A stretch of 64,000 bases of DNA from Piscicola geometra (taxonomy: Eukaryota > Annelida > Clitellata > Hirudinida > Piscicolidae). Shown piece by piece: positions 13,872 to 24,908 of the stretch (position 1 is the stretch's first letter; each line of letters opens with the position of its first letter). The stretch lies in NCBI GenBank assembly GCA_943735955.1, contig OX030966.1, positions 744,018-808,017 of the forward strand, written 5' to 3'. The notes under the pieces were generated by a model. That model saw only the letters and a list, made by a program, of their open reading frames with translations, had not been told where the DNA came from and ran no database searches. Position numbers and translations under genes: made by a program.

Positions 13872-16800
13872 TCAGTCACGAAACCTCCTGTTGGGGTTCG
13901 CTCCGAAAAGCATTTCCTTCAGTTCAGGCAGGATCTGCATGCGGCATGTTTGTCTTGCACCAATCATCCGAAACATCAAATGTAATGTTAAAAAAACTAT
14001 CATTCGCAATGCAATAATCGAAGCTTTCCCTTTTTCTTCATAAAGTCATCCCTGAATGTCTATCGCTTCGAGACAAGCCTAGAAAGCTTCTATGCCAACA
14101 CCACAACGCTTCATCCTTCCTGCCACACGCACCTGTTGGCTCACCAACTCGAGCCTGCTCTCCAGCGTGTTGACCACTTTCACCTTGCCGTCCAGCGTGC
14201 TCAACTCCACCCCTCCAGCCCTGCATGCAAGAGGCAAGTTGTTTATGCCCTCAACATTCATTTAACGATTTTTTACATGAGTAATTGCTGTAAAACACCT
14301 TTCATAGCTAGCATATCACAACTACCAGTTTTGGTGGTTTATAGAGGTTGGAAGCGGATAAAGAGGAAAAGTGGACAATCAAATGCGCGAGGTCGCCTCG
14401 GGGAGCCGCAAATGACATTTAAATCGGTCTTATCGACCTGAAGGCCGACAGTGAATTTTAAGAGCCAGAGCCACCAGTTTTTCTAGCTTTTGCTTCGGCT
14501 CCCAAAATAAGTAGCGGCTCTACGGCTCGGTTGTACAAGACTTTTTTGATTATCAAATCCAAAGTGGATGAGTGACTTTTCTGTGTTGTGCGACATAACT
14601 TTAGTGAAAACCTCGTTGAAATATGCGATGGGTCTATTCGACGGCTACTTCGACCCATGCGGACGCCAACGTTATTTTTTCGATTGATGTTTAAGAGTTA
14701 AAAAATCTCTCATCGAGATAATCGCATGTGTGCTCATAAGACGACAGCTTTTCGCTGTGAATGATTGTGTTAAAGTGAAGAAGCAAAGGAAGTGAAGGAC
14801 TTATGAAAATAGGGAAGTTGTTGTTGCCTTCGGTGGATTCATTTCTGGGGATGAGATAGGCGAGACAGTCAATTGAGGCATTGTTGTTTTTTTCACTGAT
14901 CGACGAAGCCAACGGGTTGACAAGAGAAATAAAAACGAACGGAACAAGGTCAGATTAATTGCTCCATCTGTTTAGCAGTTGGCCCGCGAAATCAGCAAAT
15001 CATTCGCCAAGACTTCACTAAGACTCAGCCCTGATAATACGAAATATTCAACATTCTCAAACGATGCCCAACGACGACAAGCAGACTGACATGGCATCTG
15101 GCAGGAAGTTCTGCTTGTTGATGCTGGTGAGGACACTCCTGTCTGTCATCTCCCTGTACGAGTTCCTGCTCTTCGCTGCTGCTTGCTGCACGTGGTGGTG
15201 TGGTGTGGTGCGGTGTGGTGGTAGTGATGAATGGATGGATGCAAGGTGTAGATGGATAGGTAGATAGATGGATGGGTAGATAGATGGATGGGTAGATAGA
15301 TGGATGGGTAGATAGATGGATGGGTAGATAGAAGGATGGGTAGATAGATAAATGGGTGATAGATGGATGGGTAGATAGATAGATGAATGGTGGTAAGGGA
15401 TGAATAAATAGATAGATGAAGGGGTAAATGGATGAATGAACGGGAGGATGGATGGACGGATAGGAGGATGGACGTACAGAAGGATGGATGGATGGACGTG
15501 AGAGTGGATGAATGGATGGACGGGAGAGTGGATTAATGGATGGATGGACGGGAGAGTGGATTAATGGATGGATGGACGGGAGAGTGGATTAATGGATGGA
15601 CGGGAGAGTGGATTAATGGATGGATGGACAGAGAGGAAGATGGATAGATGGACGGACAGAAGGATGGATGAATGGATGGACGGATGGGAAGAGGATGAAT
15701 GGAGAGGAAGATGGATGAATGGATGTATGGAGAAAAGAATGGATGGAAAAGATAGTGGATGGATGGACAGGATGGATGAATAGATGGCTGGAAGGACAAG
15801 GATGGATGGATGGATGGATGGTGCACTACCTCGACCAGAGGGACATCCTTCTTGCGACACTTCACCACCACCTTCTCCTCCAACAACTGCAGCAGGCCCT
15901 GTGCAACGAACATCATAAAAACAATATTTGAGAAATAATGGTCGATTGAGAAATACTAATGCATATATTTGAAGATAAATGAGAACCCTTAAATTAATTA
16001 TTTCTAATTAATTTGATTAAAATATGTATTCATGTTGGTACCTTCATCATCATCATAACCTGCATCATTATTAGTTTCTTTCATTATCATCATTACTACC
16101 TTCTTCATCATCATCATTATCATCATCATCATCACCTGCAGCATGAGACCATGCAAGAGCTTGGCATATTCTGATTCATCTTGCGTCAATGTGGTCAGCT
16201 TGCTGGTCGTTTCATCGAGAATGCTCTGGAGGTGGATGGATGAACAAAAGGATGGAGGGAGTGAAAAGGGATGAGTTGGGATGGGTGAATGAGTGACGAT
16301 GAATGGATGGATGAGTAAGGATGGAGGAACGGATGAGTGTGGATTGATGGATGAAACCTTGATGTGGTCCTCTCTCGCCTTGAGCACTCTCAGACGAGCG
16401 TTGTTCAGGAGGTTCGATGTTTGGCTGGAGGAGAGCAAGGTGTTTCGTTTGACTTTGAAGACACTTCATGAGACGATTGCAAAACGCGAAATGACTTCTA
16501 AAAAAACAAGGACCATATTGACTCGACCGACGCCCAGAATAAAAGGGTCGCGATGGTAGGTCTGTCACTCTACCTGCTGTCGTTAAATGTGCTGAGAAGC
16601 CGTTGCAAATTGGTCAATTCAGCTGCCGACTTGCTCTGTAATGGCTAGAAGAGACTTACAACGTGAGGACCTTGGCTGACACAACACACCACCACAAGCT
16701 GCAACACAAGTGCGTGCAAACAACCAACCGCTCATTGCGCCACACAACTCGTTTGCCGGATAGAGTTTGTGATCTCGCTTTTGCCGTTGATATAGCCCTG

Positions 16801-19800
16801 CTCGAGAACGACCCATCGAGAGCCCAAGCTCAGTTGGAGGCTTTGAGACTCAGTGCACGAGCGGTTGGACTGGAGATAAATATTAAAAAGATCGAACAGA
16901 TGCTTCTCAATCAACTAGATCCTTCTGTCTCGCCACCGCCTGCAAAGCTCTTCATCAATGGCCAGGAAATTGCAATCATTCGAACACCTTTGATCCTATG
17001 TTGGGTCCACAGATCACGATGTCAGAACTGGAATCAGCCTTGCATCGGGCGCCTTCACGAAGCTACAAAAGAACAGTTCAACAATCACGTCACCAACGAG
17101 TCATACAGAAGCAAATGCTTTGAAAGCGACAACTCACATTCACTAGCTACTATCTTCGTATGCATGCCGATGAGCCTGTGCACCGTTACTTATTCTACGA
17201 GATGAAAGCACGAAAGCATCTTGGCAAAGCAAGGACAAAAAATCTCGTCATATATCAGATTCAGGACTGCTAAAAAATGAATTTGACCAGTAAAAATCAT
17301 GGAAAGTGAAAAGAAAGCTGTGGAAAAAAGAAACTTTTTATCTGCGCCTGCTCAATAATGGTGATAAACAAATGAAACAACAAATATATTATATACTTAA
17401 ATTATTGATAGTGATTCATAATGGTATGCAGCATGCCAACATCTTCTTGTTCAACTCGATCTGCTTCTGCTTCTTCTCGTAGAACTCCATCAGCTTGAGT
17501 CTCTGCGTCTGAACGATGTGGCCCTTCTCGATGTTGAACTCCTCTTCCGCCTGTCGCGTCCAATCAGAACTTACATTTCATTTTGGAAGATGGTAAAGAC
17601 AAGGAATAAGTGAGAAAAGTGAGGTTTAAATAAAATTTTAGTAGGTTAGTAAGATACTCCCTGAATAATGAATATATAAATTATTTAAACCTTGAACACT
17701 AGTTGAGAAAAAAGTTAGCGTGACATGGATCAAATCGACCCATCGCATATTTCAAAGGTGATTTTCAATAATAATAATAATAATGACGAGCATTATTATA
17801 GTGGCGTATAACCCGAACGGGCTTCCAGGCCACTTAGGCTGCATATTTTCATTTGCGCTTTTGGTTACTAGGGCATTGGTTGCACTCGAACCTAGGACCT
17901 TTCATTAATGGTCAAAGCCGAGAGTCGTTGCCGACTCAGCTACCCGTTCACCGTTCAATTAAAAAATTAGCTTTTCTAAAAACTATAGTGATTGATTTTA
18001 GCTTTTTTAAATATTTTGGTGAATAATTATTAATTGCGTATTCTTATTTCGAGACAACAGTTTGCGCAAGTTTGTCCCGTGTGACACTCTCTCTATAGGG
18101 AGCAATAGCCGAACCGGATCGATTATATTTTAGAAAGCCGGAACCAGAGCCGAGCGAGAAAAAATATGACGGCTCTGCAAGCCTGAGTAGCACGACGGGC
18201 AACTCAGCTGGAATTATGATAAATGGAATGAAGATAGAAAAAGTGTCACTGTTCAAGTACCTAGGAGTAACCCTGTCGAAGGATGGAACAAGCACCTGAG
18301 CGATAAAAACCAGAATCTCAATGGCAACTGCAGCAATGGCCAAACTTAATCGGTTATGGTTAAGTAATCCTATCAGCTTCTCTGTCAGATACAGATTCTA
18401 CAAGTCACTGGTGCTCAGTATCTTACTATAAAGATCTGAAACCTGGACGCTTAACGCGGAAACAGAACACAATATACAGGTATTTGAATCTAAATGCCTC
18501 CGTAAACTCCACGGCATCTCTTACTTGGAACACAGAACCAACAATAATGTCCATCAGATTACAACAGCACTGGAAGGACTACAAGAACCTCTTTTAGCAA
18601 CTTTTAAACGTCGAAAGTTGATTTTGTTTGGCAACGTCGTCAGACACGATTCAGTGTCCAAGACGATGCTACAGTGCGAGCTACAAGTGATCGTCGAAGC
18701 CGTCAGAAAAAGTGCTGGATGGACAATGTGAAAGAGTGGACGTCTCTTCCCTTGAGCAGTCTTCTCAACGCTGCTAACAACAGAACAGAATGGCGGACTA
18801 TAGCTGCCTCTTCTTCCTTATTTTCCCCAAACGACTAACTCAGTCACTGGCATGATGATGATGAAAAATAATATTTATTGGAACGGCAGTGCCGTATGAA
18901 TAGCCAGTTCCTTGAAACAAATAAGTATTAAGACACTTTACATAAACTTTTTGTTGAATAAAAATTAATATTCAGATGGTAATTTTTATTATTATTAGTT
19001 TCTTGTATTTTTTGGAATAGATTCCACTAATTTTTTGAAAAATTGTGGGTTAATTTCATTTTGAGCCGCATGGATTTGATCTTCATTCCCCTGGAAACTG
19101 GTCACATTGTAGTGACCCACATATAGGCACGCACATGCACATGCACACGTGCTCACCGGCATATGCGGCGATCCTGGGAGGGTCTTGGGGTCCACCTTAA
19201 TAGGGACTCCCCCACTTTTTTCCCCTTTTTGTATTCAAAAATTTCTATTTTGATACGAGCATAATCGTCAACCATGGCATAAAAGTAAATGTTTATACAG
19301 TAATACATTATGAGTATGTGTAGTTATAGTGATAGCTGTCTAAAACAAAAATATTTTTTTCTTACTTAAATACTCCTTCATCTAGTTTTTTTATCACTAT
19401 GGCGTAGGCGGGAATCCTGAGGGGGTCTGAGGTCCACCTCTACAAGAACCCCCTCACTCTTTTAAAAATTCACATTTCTCAACTCTAATATTAATTCGAG
19501 CCTATTCGTCAACCATGGGATAAAAAAATGCTAATACATTGTGAGTATGTATGGGCAGCGATGCTAGGGGGGTCCTGGGGTCCATCTTAACATGGACCAT
19601 TCTCAGTTTTACAAATACAATAACTTCTCACCTCCTTTCTTAATACAAGCATACTCGTCAACCATGGCATAAAACAGAATTTTTATTCAGTAATTTATTT
19701 TTCAAATTTTCGCAAGTAGACATTCAAAATGCTTTTCAGAAAATATCGGTTCACTTTTTGCAAGCAGACAGATTTACATTTTTATTTAAAAAATCATTCA

Positions 19801-22800
19801 TATTGTGCCACTTATTTTGCATGGGCGATATTCATGGGGGGATTCTGAGATCCACTTCGATATCGACCCTTTCAATTTTTTAGATGAATCAAAGTTAATG
19901 AATTTCAAAAGGCTTCGAACATTAACTAAAGTTTTGGTTAAATCAAACTACAAGTTCCATATCGCATAACTGCCAAAATGAAATGCTGAAGCCTTTAGCT
20001 CATTTTATCGTTAGAAACACAGTGTGCACTGTTGATGCCGAATCATGCCAGTTTGGTGTTGTGGTTGACGGCACACAAGATTGCAATGGGTTAGAGAAGG
20101 AATCGATATGCATTCGTTTTTTTGATGAAGCTCTGAATGTTAATGAACAGTTTATTGGTTTATTCAGCCCATCAGACACGATCGGAAAAACATTATCTGC
20201 TGTAGTAAAAGATTTTCTGATCAGAATTATGCTACCTATAGAAACACTAAGAGCTCAGTCTTATGACGGCGCTGTTACATGAACGGCCGATATAATGGTT
20301 GTCAGGCTATTATCAGCAGTGAGCATCCGCTTGCATTGTTTTTCCAATGTTCTGCACACTGTGAAAATCTTCTTGCCCAGCACACATCTGCCGCAATTCC
20401 CTTTGTAAGCAATTCACTTCAGTTTGTCCAAGAGTTAGGTGCTTTTTACAATCGTTCAGGGAAGGTCAAGAAGCAGTTTAGTGATGCTTTAGTGTCTCTT
20501 ATAATTGACTTTCCTGATGAGCCACTGATTAAAAAGTATAGTATAAAACTTCTTTGACCTACAAGATGAGTGACCAGAGTTTCTACAATGTCTTCTGTGC
20601 TTGAACATTATGAAGTGGTACTTGTTAGCTTGGAATCATTTGCTTCCATTGGTACTGCTGATGAAATAGCTGAAAGGCTTGAGGCATTTTTTCAACGGGG
20701 CACTACTGCACTAGCCCTCAACAAGTTGTTTTGGTGTTTTCACTGCTGGAACAGTAAAACAAGTCGTTGCAATCAGCAAGTGCCACGGTCAGTAGAATGA
20801 TTGCAGCGACTGATTCAGTTGTGCAAGAGCTGCGTCGCCTACGATCAGATGAACAGTTTAACGCCATTTTCAGAGATGTCAACAGTATGGTTTTGGCATA
20901 TGATCTCGAGCCGATTGCTGTACCTCGGGTGCGAAAGCCGCCACAAAAGTATTGTGGGCTGGGCCCAGCTTATGTGACAACAACACCAGAGGAACATTAT
21001 CGAGCAGCATATTACGCTGTCATAGACATTGCAATCATGCAACTCACAGAAAGATTCAATCGAGATTCTCCTGGTTTGCGTTTATACTTGCAGCTGGAGA
21101 CAATGTTGCTAACTGGTGAAGTGAACCACGATATTTGCAAGCAGTATCGTGAGTTAAATGAAACTGGTCTTTGTTTAAAGACCAGAATGAATACAGAACT
21201 TTAGCACAAACGCAAAAATAATGCAAGCTATGATCACGGAAGTCAGAAATATGTTTCCTTAGGTTGAAAGATTGATCAGATTGATGCTTGTGTGTCCAAT
21301 AACGTCATGTACTGCAGAAAGATCTTTTAGTGCTTTGCGGCGTCTTAAGACTTGGTTGCGGGCACCTATGACACAGCCTCGCTTGAATTCACTGGCCGTT
21401 TGTCATGCACATCAGAATGTACTTGACAGTCTGGATTTGAAAAGACTAGCAGAAGAATTTGCTAATCGGTCAGACATTCGAAGGGGTCTTTTTGGCAATT
21501 GGAGTAAACGAGCTGTGGGAAGAGGGCAGGAGGACAGGCAGAGAGGGTATTTTATGTTATCTAAATGGCCCACAGTATATATTTAGATTCTAAATATACA
21601 CTGTTGGCCAAAAAAAATTTCCCAATGTATATTTGTTTATAACTTTGGCAAATTTAAATCTATTTGTAATTTACTTAAACTATTGTACTTAGAAATGAAT
21701 GGAAAACAAGATGTTATAAAATTTATTTGATGGGTTGATGGCTAGTTTTAATTGAATTTATATAGATGACAAATAATAAAAGGTACTAAAATCGCTATTT
21801 TTTTTCTTCAAATCGTTCATAGTGGCAATAGAAAAGTATTTTTATTGAGTATCAAACTTTTGTTTAATGTTTGGCGATACAAATATTAATAGTTGATACA
21901 AAAAGAATTAGCAATACAGCAAACAATACTAAATAGTATCGCTGGTACTGTATTGGTCGATACCGGTTCTTAGATTCCAACCCTGGAGAAGACCCCCCAA
22001 GATTTTCCGCAAATCGCCACCCCTGCTCACCGGACAGGAAGTCCTGGGCATGCCTTTATTAACGTACTATAACATAAACGCCATTGAGATAAATTTCGCT
22101 CTTTCTCCATAAATGCTCAATGAGGTTCATGCCAGGAGACTCGAAGACCCATTCCAATGCATAAGTTTCGTTTTTATGAAGGTATTTCACTACTGACCTA
22201 GTTGAGTGCATGGAATCCTTATCGTGCTGAAAAATAAAATTGTTCTTATTGCACAATTTTTTTGCAGATGCTTTTAAATTATCATTCAAAATGCATATTT
22301 AACTATTCATATACATTATGTCACTAATAAAACCCAATTTATCAACTCCATCTTAATTCATTGAAGCCCAAACCATATTAGAACCATTTTCATGTTTTAT
22401 AGTCGGTTCAGTGCAATTTAGTGAAAACTCTTCTCCTGCTGCCCTACAAACGTTCTGCACAGATCTTAGCTTGTTTAATAACGAATTGACTTTTTCAAAT
22501 ATTTTAAAAACTGTAGATTTAGGTAAATTTATCAATTGAGTTATTTTCTAAAACTTAAATACTCGTAATCTTGTTTTATTAGCATTTTTTAGTATCAATT
22601 TATATGTATTTTTATTTATGACCAATATTGATCATTATTCGTCAACAAATTAATTGAAATTGAAACTTTTATCGGTGTTCATCTTATATCTGTGCAAGCT
22701 ATAGGCTAAAATGAAAAAAAATTAACATAATGATGTTATGATATTATAATTCCTAAATAACAAGAATAAAAAGTAAAAAAGAATATTTTTTTAAAACAAA

Positions 22801-24471
22801 TGATGAATTATTATTTTTTTTTTAATTAGGAAAACAAATTTTTTTTCTTTCATTGACAGGGTCTGAAGCAGTAATTAACCGATTCACCCCTCAACCGATT
22901 CACCCCTCAACTGATTCACCCCTTAAAATAGTTAAAACTGACTTTATTTTTTGCTATAAAAAATAAATTATTATTTTTTAAATAAAGAAAAAAATGAAAA
23001 ACTATAAATTTTTAAATAAAGAAAAAAATGAAAAACTATAATTTTTTAAAATAAACGAAAAACTATGAAAAAATTATAAAATGAATAAATATATTTTTTT
23101 TAAGTTAAAATAAATGGTTAATTATTTTTTTTAAATTATAAAATAAAAAATAAACCTTTTTCATAAAGTTATATCATAACATCATTATGTTAATTTATTT
23201 AAATTTTTGTCTATAAATAGTTATATAATAGTTATAATATCATAACATCATTATGTTAATTTATTTTCATTTTAGCATATAGCTTGCACAGATATAAGAT
23301 GAACACTACTTTTATCATTTGTATATGTTTTCCTAGTAGACAAAGTAGTTGAATTAGGTTTATAAAAAATTCAGATTATTTAATAGACAAAAAATGAACA
23401 TTTTTAAAGTATTCCAATACTTATTTTTTACATAAACTTTTCATTTTTAGATTACAAGTTTATAAAATATCATTTTAATAAAAGAGTGTTGTTTTTCACA
23501 AAAAAGAATTATTATTAAATCATATATTTTCCAAAACATAATTAAAAAAATTTAAAGGCAAAACTCTTAGAGAAGCCGATCTATATTATTCATGTTCATT
23601 TAACTCCTGCCACTTTTTTGATTGACACTTGTAAACAATTCTCAATTAAGCGCTTAATTGAAAATACTTTTTTTTTAAATTATATAAGCGCATTTTTTAA
23701 GAATTATTATTTATAATGCAGTTTTTTTATTGAATACTTTATATTTGCGAAGGCAATTTAACTATTTTAAGTATTACACTATCATATCTTCCAATTATAA
23801 AACCATATTTCGAATCATTATTTATTGAAAATAGAACTTGAATGTCTATGAAAAATTATGACTCGAAATATGGTTTTATAATTGGAAGATACGATAGTGA
23901 AATACATAAAATAGTTAAATTGCCTTCGCAAATACGATGTATTCAATATAAAAAACTGCATTTTAAATAATAATTCTTAAAAAATTTGCTTATACTATTT
24001 AAAAAAAGTATATTCTATTAAGCGCTTAACTGAGAATTGTTAATAAGTGTCAATCAAAAAATTGGGAGGAGTTAAATGAACATGAATAATATAGATCAGC
24101 TTCTCTAAGAGTTTTGCCAAATTTGTATAATTATTATTTTAAGCGAAAATATTCAAAATTAGTGAAGGTGTCCCAAAAATTATTTGACTCACTGTATGTC
24201 ATACAGTGTATGATCAGTTAGATAATAAATGTTCTATTTCTAAATGGTAGTTACTAACTACTAGTTAGCTAGCATCAGCTTTTATTTGAACTTTTTGAAA
24301 GGCTCACTTTTGTACATATTTCTTCGTACTTCTCGCTGGCCTCTTGTTCAATGAAGGCGATCATGTGCTTGATCTACAGTGGTTCAATCATTTGAGGTTC
24401 ATAAGATATTCAACATTTAAATATCTCAAGAAACTCACTTTGTTGCGAACATTTTCATCGGTTAGAGCCAT
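13872..24471 (-). CDS. ATP6V1E: V-type proton ATPase subunit E, complete, 9 exons
   Basis: This encodes the peripheral-stalk subunit E of the V1 sector, which together with subunit G links the catalytic head to the membrane rotor of the proton pump. Exons in transcript order: 24439-24471, 24308-24373, 17441-17550, 16358-16424, 16136-16225, 15830-15898, 15091-15185, 14133-14220, 13872-13934. Every junction is GT..AG and keeps phase, giving 226 residues, the usual length of the family. Diagnostic stretches are [96 protein letters not shown] and the C-terminus [12 protein letters not shown]. The N-terminal half is coiled coil and the rest is the globular head-binding domain. The intron 24374-24438 is only 65 bp, while the intron 17551-24307 is 6.8 kb and full of transposons. 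Confidence 0.95.
14221..15090. other. V-ATPase E intron 7, no recognised element
   Basis: This is an A+T-rich intron without a convincing ORF. Around 14461-14640 there are short G+C-richer motifs (AGAGCCAGAGCC, GCGGCTCTACGGCTC). They resemble the TIR-proximal parts of hAT-like elements elsewhere in the window (compare 18110-18180), but no boundaries could be set. Confidence 0.4.
15215..15830. repeat. (GATG/GATA)n tetranucleotide array in V-ATPase E intron 6
   Basis: Degenerate GGATGGAT/GATAGATA repeats fill the intron between exon 6 (ends 15830) and exon 7 (begins 15185) and run right up to the exon 6 donor. The ORFs on both strands here (strings of WMDG or HPSI) are repeat artefacts. A shorter patch of the same ATGGATG repeat lies in the next intron at about 16235-16350. 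Confidence 0.9.
16040..16135. repeat. (CAT)n trinucleotide repeat at the exon 5 donor
   Basis: CATCATCAT runs, interrupted by TTC and TAC, end exactly at the V-ATPase E exon 5 splice donor (GTGATGATG on the minus strand). They occupy much of the short intron 15899-16135. Confidence 0.85.
16685..17270 (+). pseudogene. LINE reverse-transcriptase fragment, same family as 34336-35577
   Basis: The reading frame 16663-17205 contains [20 protein letters not shown] followed by [20 protein letters not shown]. This is nearly identical to the LINE copy at 34786-34960. The catalytic FADD motif is FAVD here, so an active-site aspartate is replaced. The frame is broken afterwards, but a 3' remnant (MPMSLCTV and beyond) still matches the tail of the other copy. 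It lies in V-ATPase E intron 3, opposite to the host gene. Confidence 0.8.
17815..17965 (-). mobile_element. tRNA-derived SINE fragment
   Basis: On the minus strand an A-box-like GGTAGCTGAGTCGGCAACG is followed at tRNA spacing by a B-box-like GGTTCGAGTGC. Stem pairing is poor, and a non-tRNA body continues towards 17815. This indicates a SINE head, not a functional tRNA. The arrangement resembles the SINE at 33470-33705. Confidence 0.6.
18190..18840 (+). pseudogene. LINE 3' fragment (C-terminal part of reverse transcriptase)
   Basis: A broken frame reads [17 protein letters not shown], then [42 protein letters not shown] and [15 protein letters not shown]. This order (FKYLG, YKSLV..IL, ETW) is the thumb and connection region downstream of the RT active site in non-LTR retrotransposons. 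In-frame stops show it is dead. The element is 5'-truncated and sits in V-ATPase E intron 2. Confidence 0.8.
19151..22032 (+). mobile_element. hAT-family DNA transposon with 8-bp target duplication
   Basis: The 8-bp sequence GCTCACCG occurs at 19151-19158 and 22025-22032 and flanks an element at 19159-22024. The ends are imperfect inverted repeats: GGCGAT..TCTTGGGG..TC near the left end, and the same order on the opposite strand at the right end. An 8-bp TSD and a C-terminal dimerisation domain are hallmarks of the hAT superfamily. The left subterminal region (19160-19880) carries about four diverged copies of GCGATNNTRGGGGGTC plus GGGTCCA, a multiple subterminal-repeat layout also known in hAT elements. 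The element is inserted in V-ATPase E intron 2. Confidence 0.75.
19960..21587 (+). pseudogene. hAT transposase relic (ZMYM1-like type)
   Basis: Successive broken frames make one degraded transposase: 19983-20282 ([20 protein letters not shown], ending near YDGA), 20279-20557 ([14 protein letters not shown]), 20570-20800, 20767-21204 and 21272-21586. The last has [20 protein letters not shown], which is the hAT C-terminal dimerisation motif. The D-G-T, CSAHC-N and ERSFS order matches ZMYM1-like or TTF-zinc-finger hAT transposases. At least four stops or frameshifts separate the pieces, so it cannot be active. Confidence 0.85.
22059..22550 (-). pseudogene. Tc1/mariner transposase relic
   Basis: Minus-strand pieces read [17 protein letters not shown], then after stops [20 protein letters not shown] and [11 protein letters not shown]. 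This is the order of a Tc1-like DDE domain (H-G-x-MVW, QHDNDPKH-like and SPDLNPIEHLW-like motifs). The second catalytic aspartate region reads QHDKDSM, and the motif before NLIEHLW reads [11 protein letters not shown]. Stops lie between the pieces. Confidence 0.75.
22666..23315. repeat. inverted-repeat element, arms of about 85 bp
   Basis: The left arm 22666-22750 (CTTATATCTGTGCAAGCTAT inside it) is complementary to the right arm 23229-23315. A third partial copy of the arm tip lies at about 23165-23215. The spacer is extremely A+T-rich and has no ORF. It is probably a non-autonomous DNA transposon. Confidence 0.65.
22872..22925. repeat. three tandem copies of a 16-bp unit
   Basis: CCGATTCACCCCTCAA is repeated three times with small changes, within the spacer of the 22666-23315 inverted-repeat element. 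Confidence 0.7.
23557..24118. repeat. 562-bp near-palindrome (foldback)
   Basis: The left arm 23557-23815 begins GGCAAAACTCTTAGAGAAGC. It is complementary along almost its whole length to the right arm 23862-24118, which ends GCTTCTCTAAGAGTTTTGCC. Only a loop of about 45 bp separates them. Point differences are scattered, so this is an old insertion or inverted duplication. It lies in V-ATPase E intron 2, about 190 bp from exon 2. Confidence 0.85.
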
Positions 24472-24908
24472 TATTAGTAATTGCAAATAGGTTTTAGACA
24501 ATTTAGTAAATAATCAGGAATACGTTAGTCAAGTGAGCGAAAGCAAGAAATACAGGTTAAACAAGTAAATCAATGGTGGGAGGTGACTGGTTCATCTAAT
24601 CTTTAACCACTGACTTATTTATTAATTTATTATACAAATCTGAAAACATTTTTCTATCAAAATCAATAAATAAATACGATAAAAATGAAACTAAAAAAAA
24701 TTCAGTTAGAAATTCATAATTTGCAGGCTTACAAAAAAAGCATGAAAATTTAAAAAAATAACTGCATATAAAAAACCTCTAAAAAAATTCCATCAAAATA
24801 TTCTGGTTTAAGCCGTGTTTTAGCCTTAAAGCTTGTAATGTTTCAGCATCTCCACTGACTTTGAAAAACCTTGTTGATTTCAATTTACTATTCTTGCAGT
24901 GAACTCCA
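24472..24908 (-). promoter_or_regulatory. intergenic interval and presumed promoter region of V-ATPase E
   Basis: 437 bp separate the V-ATPase E start codon (24471) from the stop of the upstream CEP57-like gene (24909, same strand). It should hold the V-ATPase E promoter and 5' UTR as well as the CEP57-like 3' UTR. It is A+T-rich, and I see no recognisable TATA or initiator element. Confidence 0.4.

Noticed and set aside
14079..14220. Apparent frameshift giving the V-ATPase E an aberrant C-terminus ([17 protein letters not shown])
   Set aside because: A CAG|GTGCGT donor at 14133 and an exon at 13872-13934 supply the canonical end [12 protein letters not shown], so the gene is intact.
15533..15916. 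127-codon Pro/Ser/His-rich ORF
   Set aside because: Only the 15830-15898 part is coding (V-ATPase E exon 6); the rest is the GATG repeat.
21566..21600. Facing GGCCCACAGTATATA and TATACACTGTTGGCC as a pair of MITE ends
   Set aside because: They are only about 13 bp apart and the first lies in the transposase-relic frame. Not enough sequence remains to define an element.
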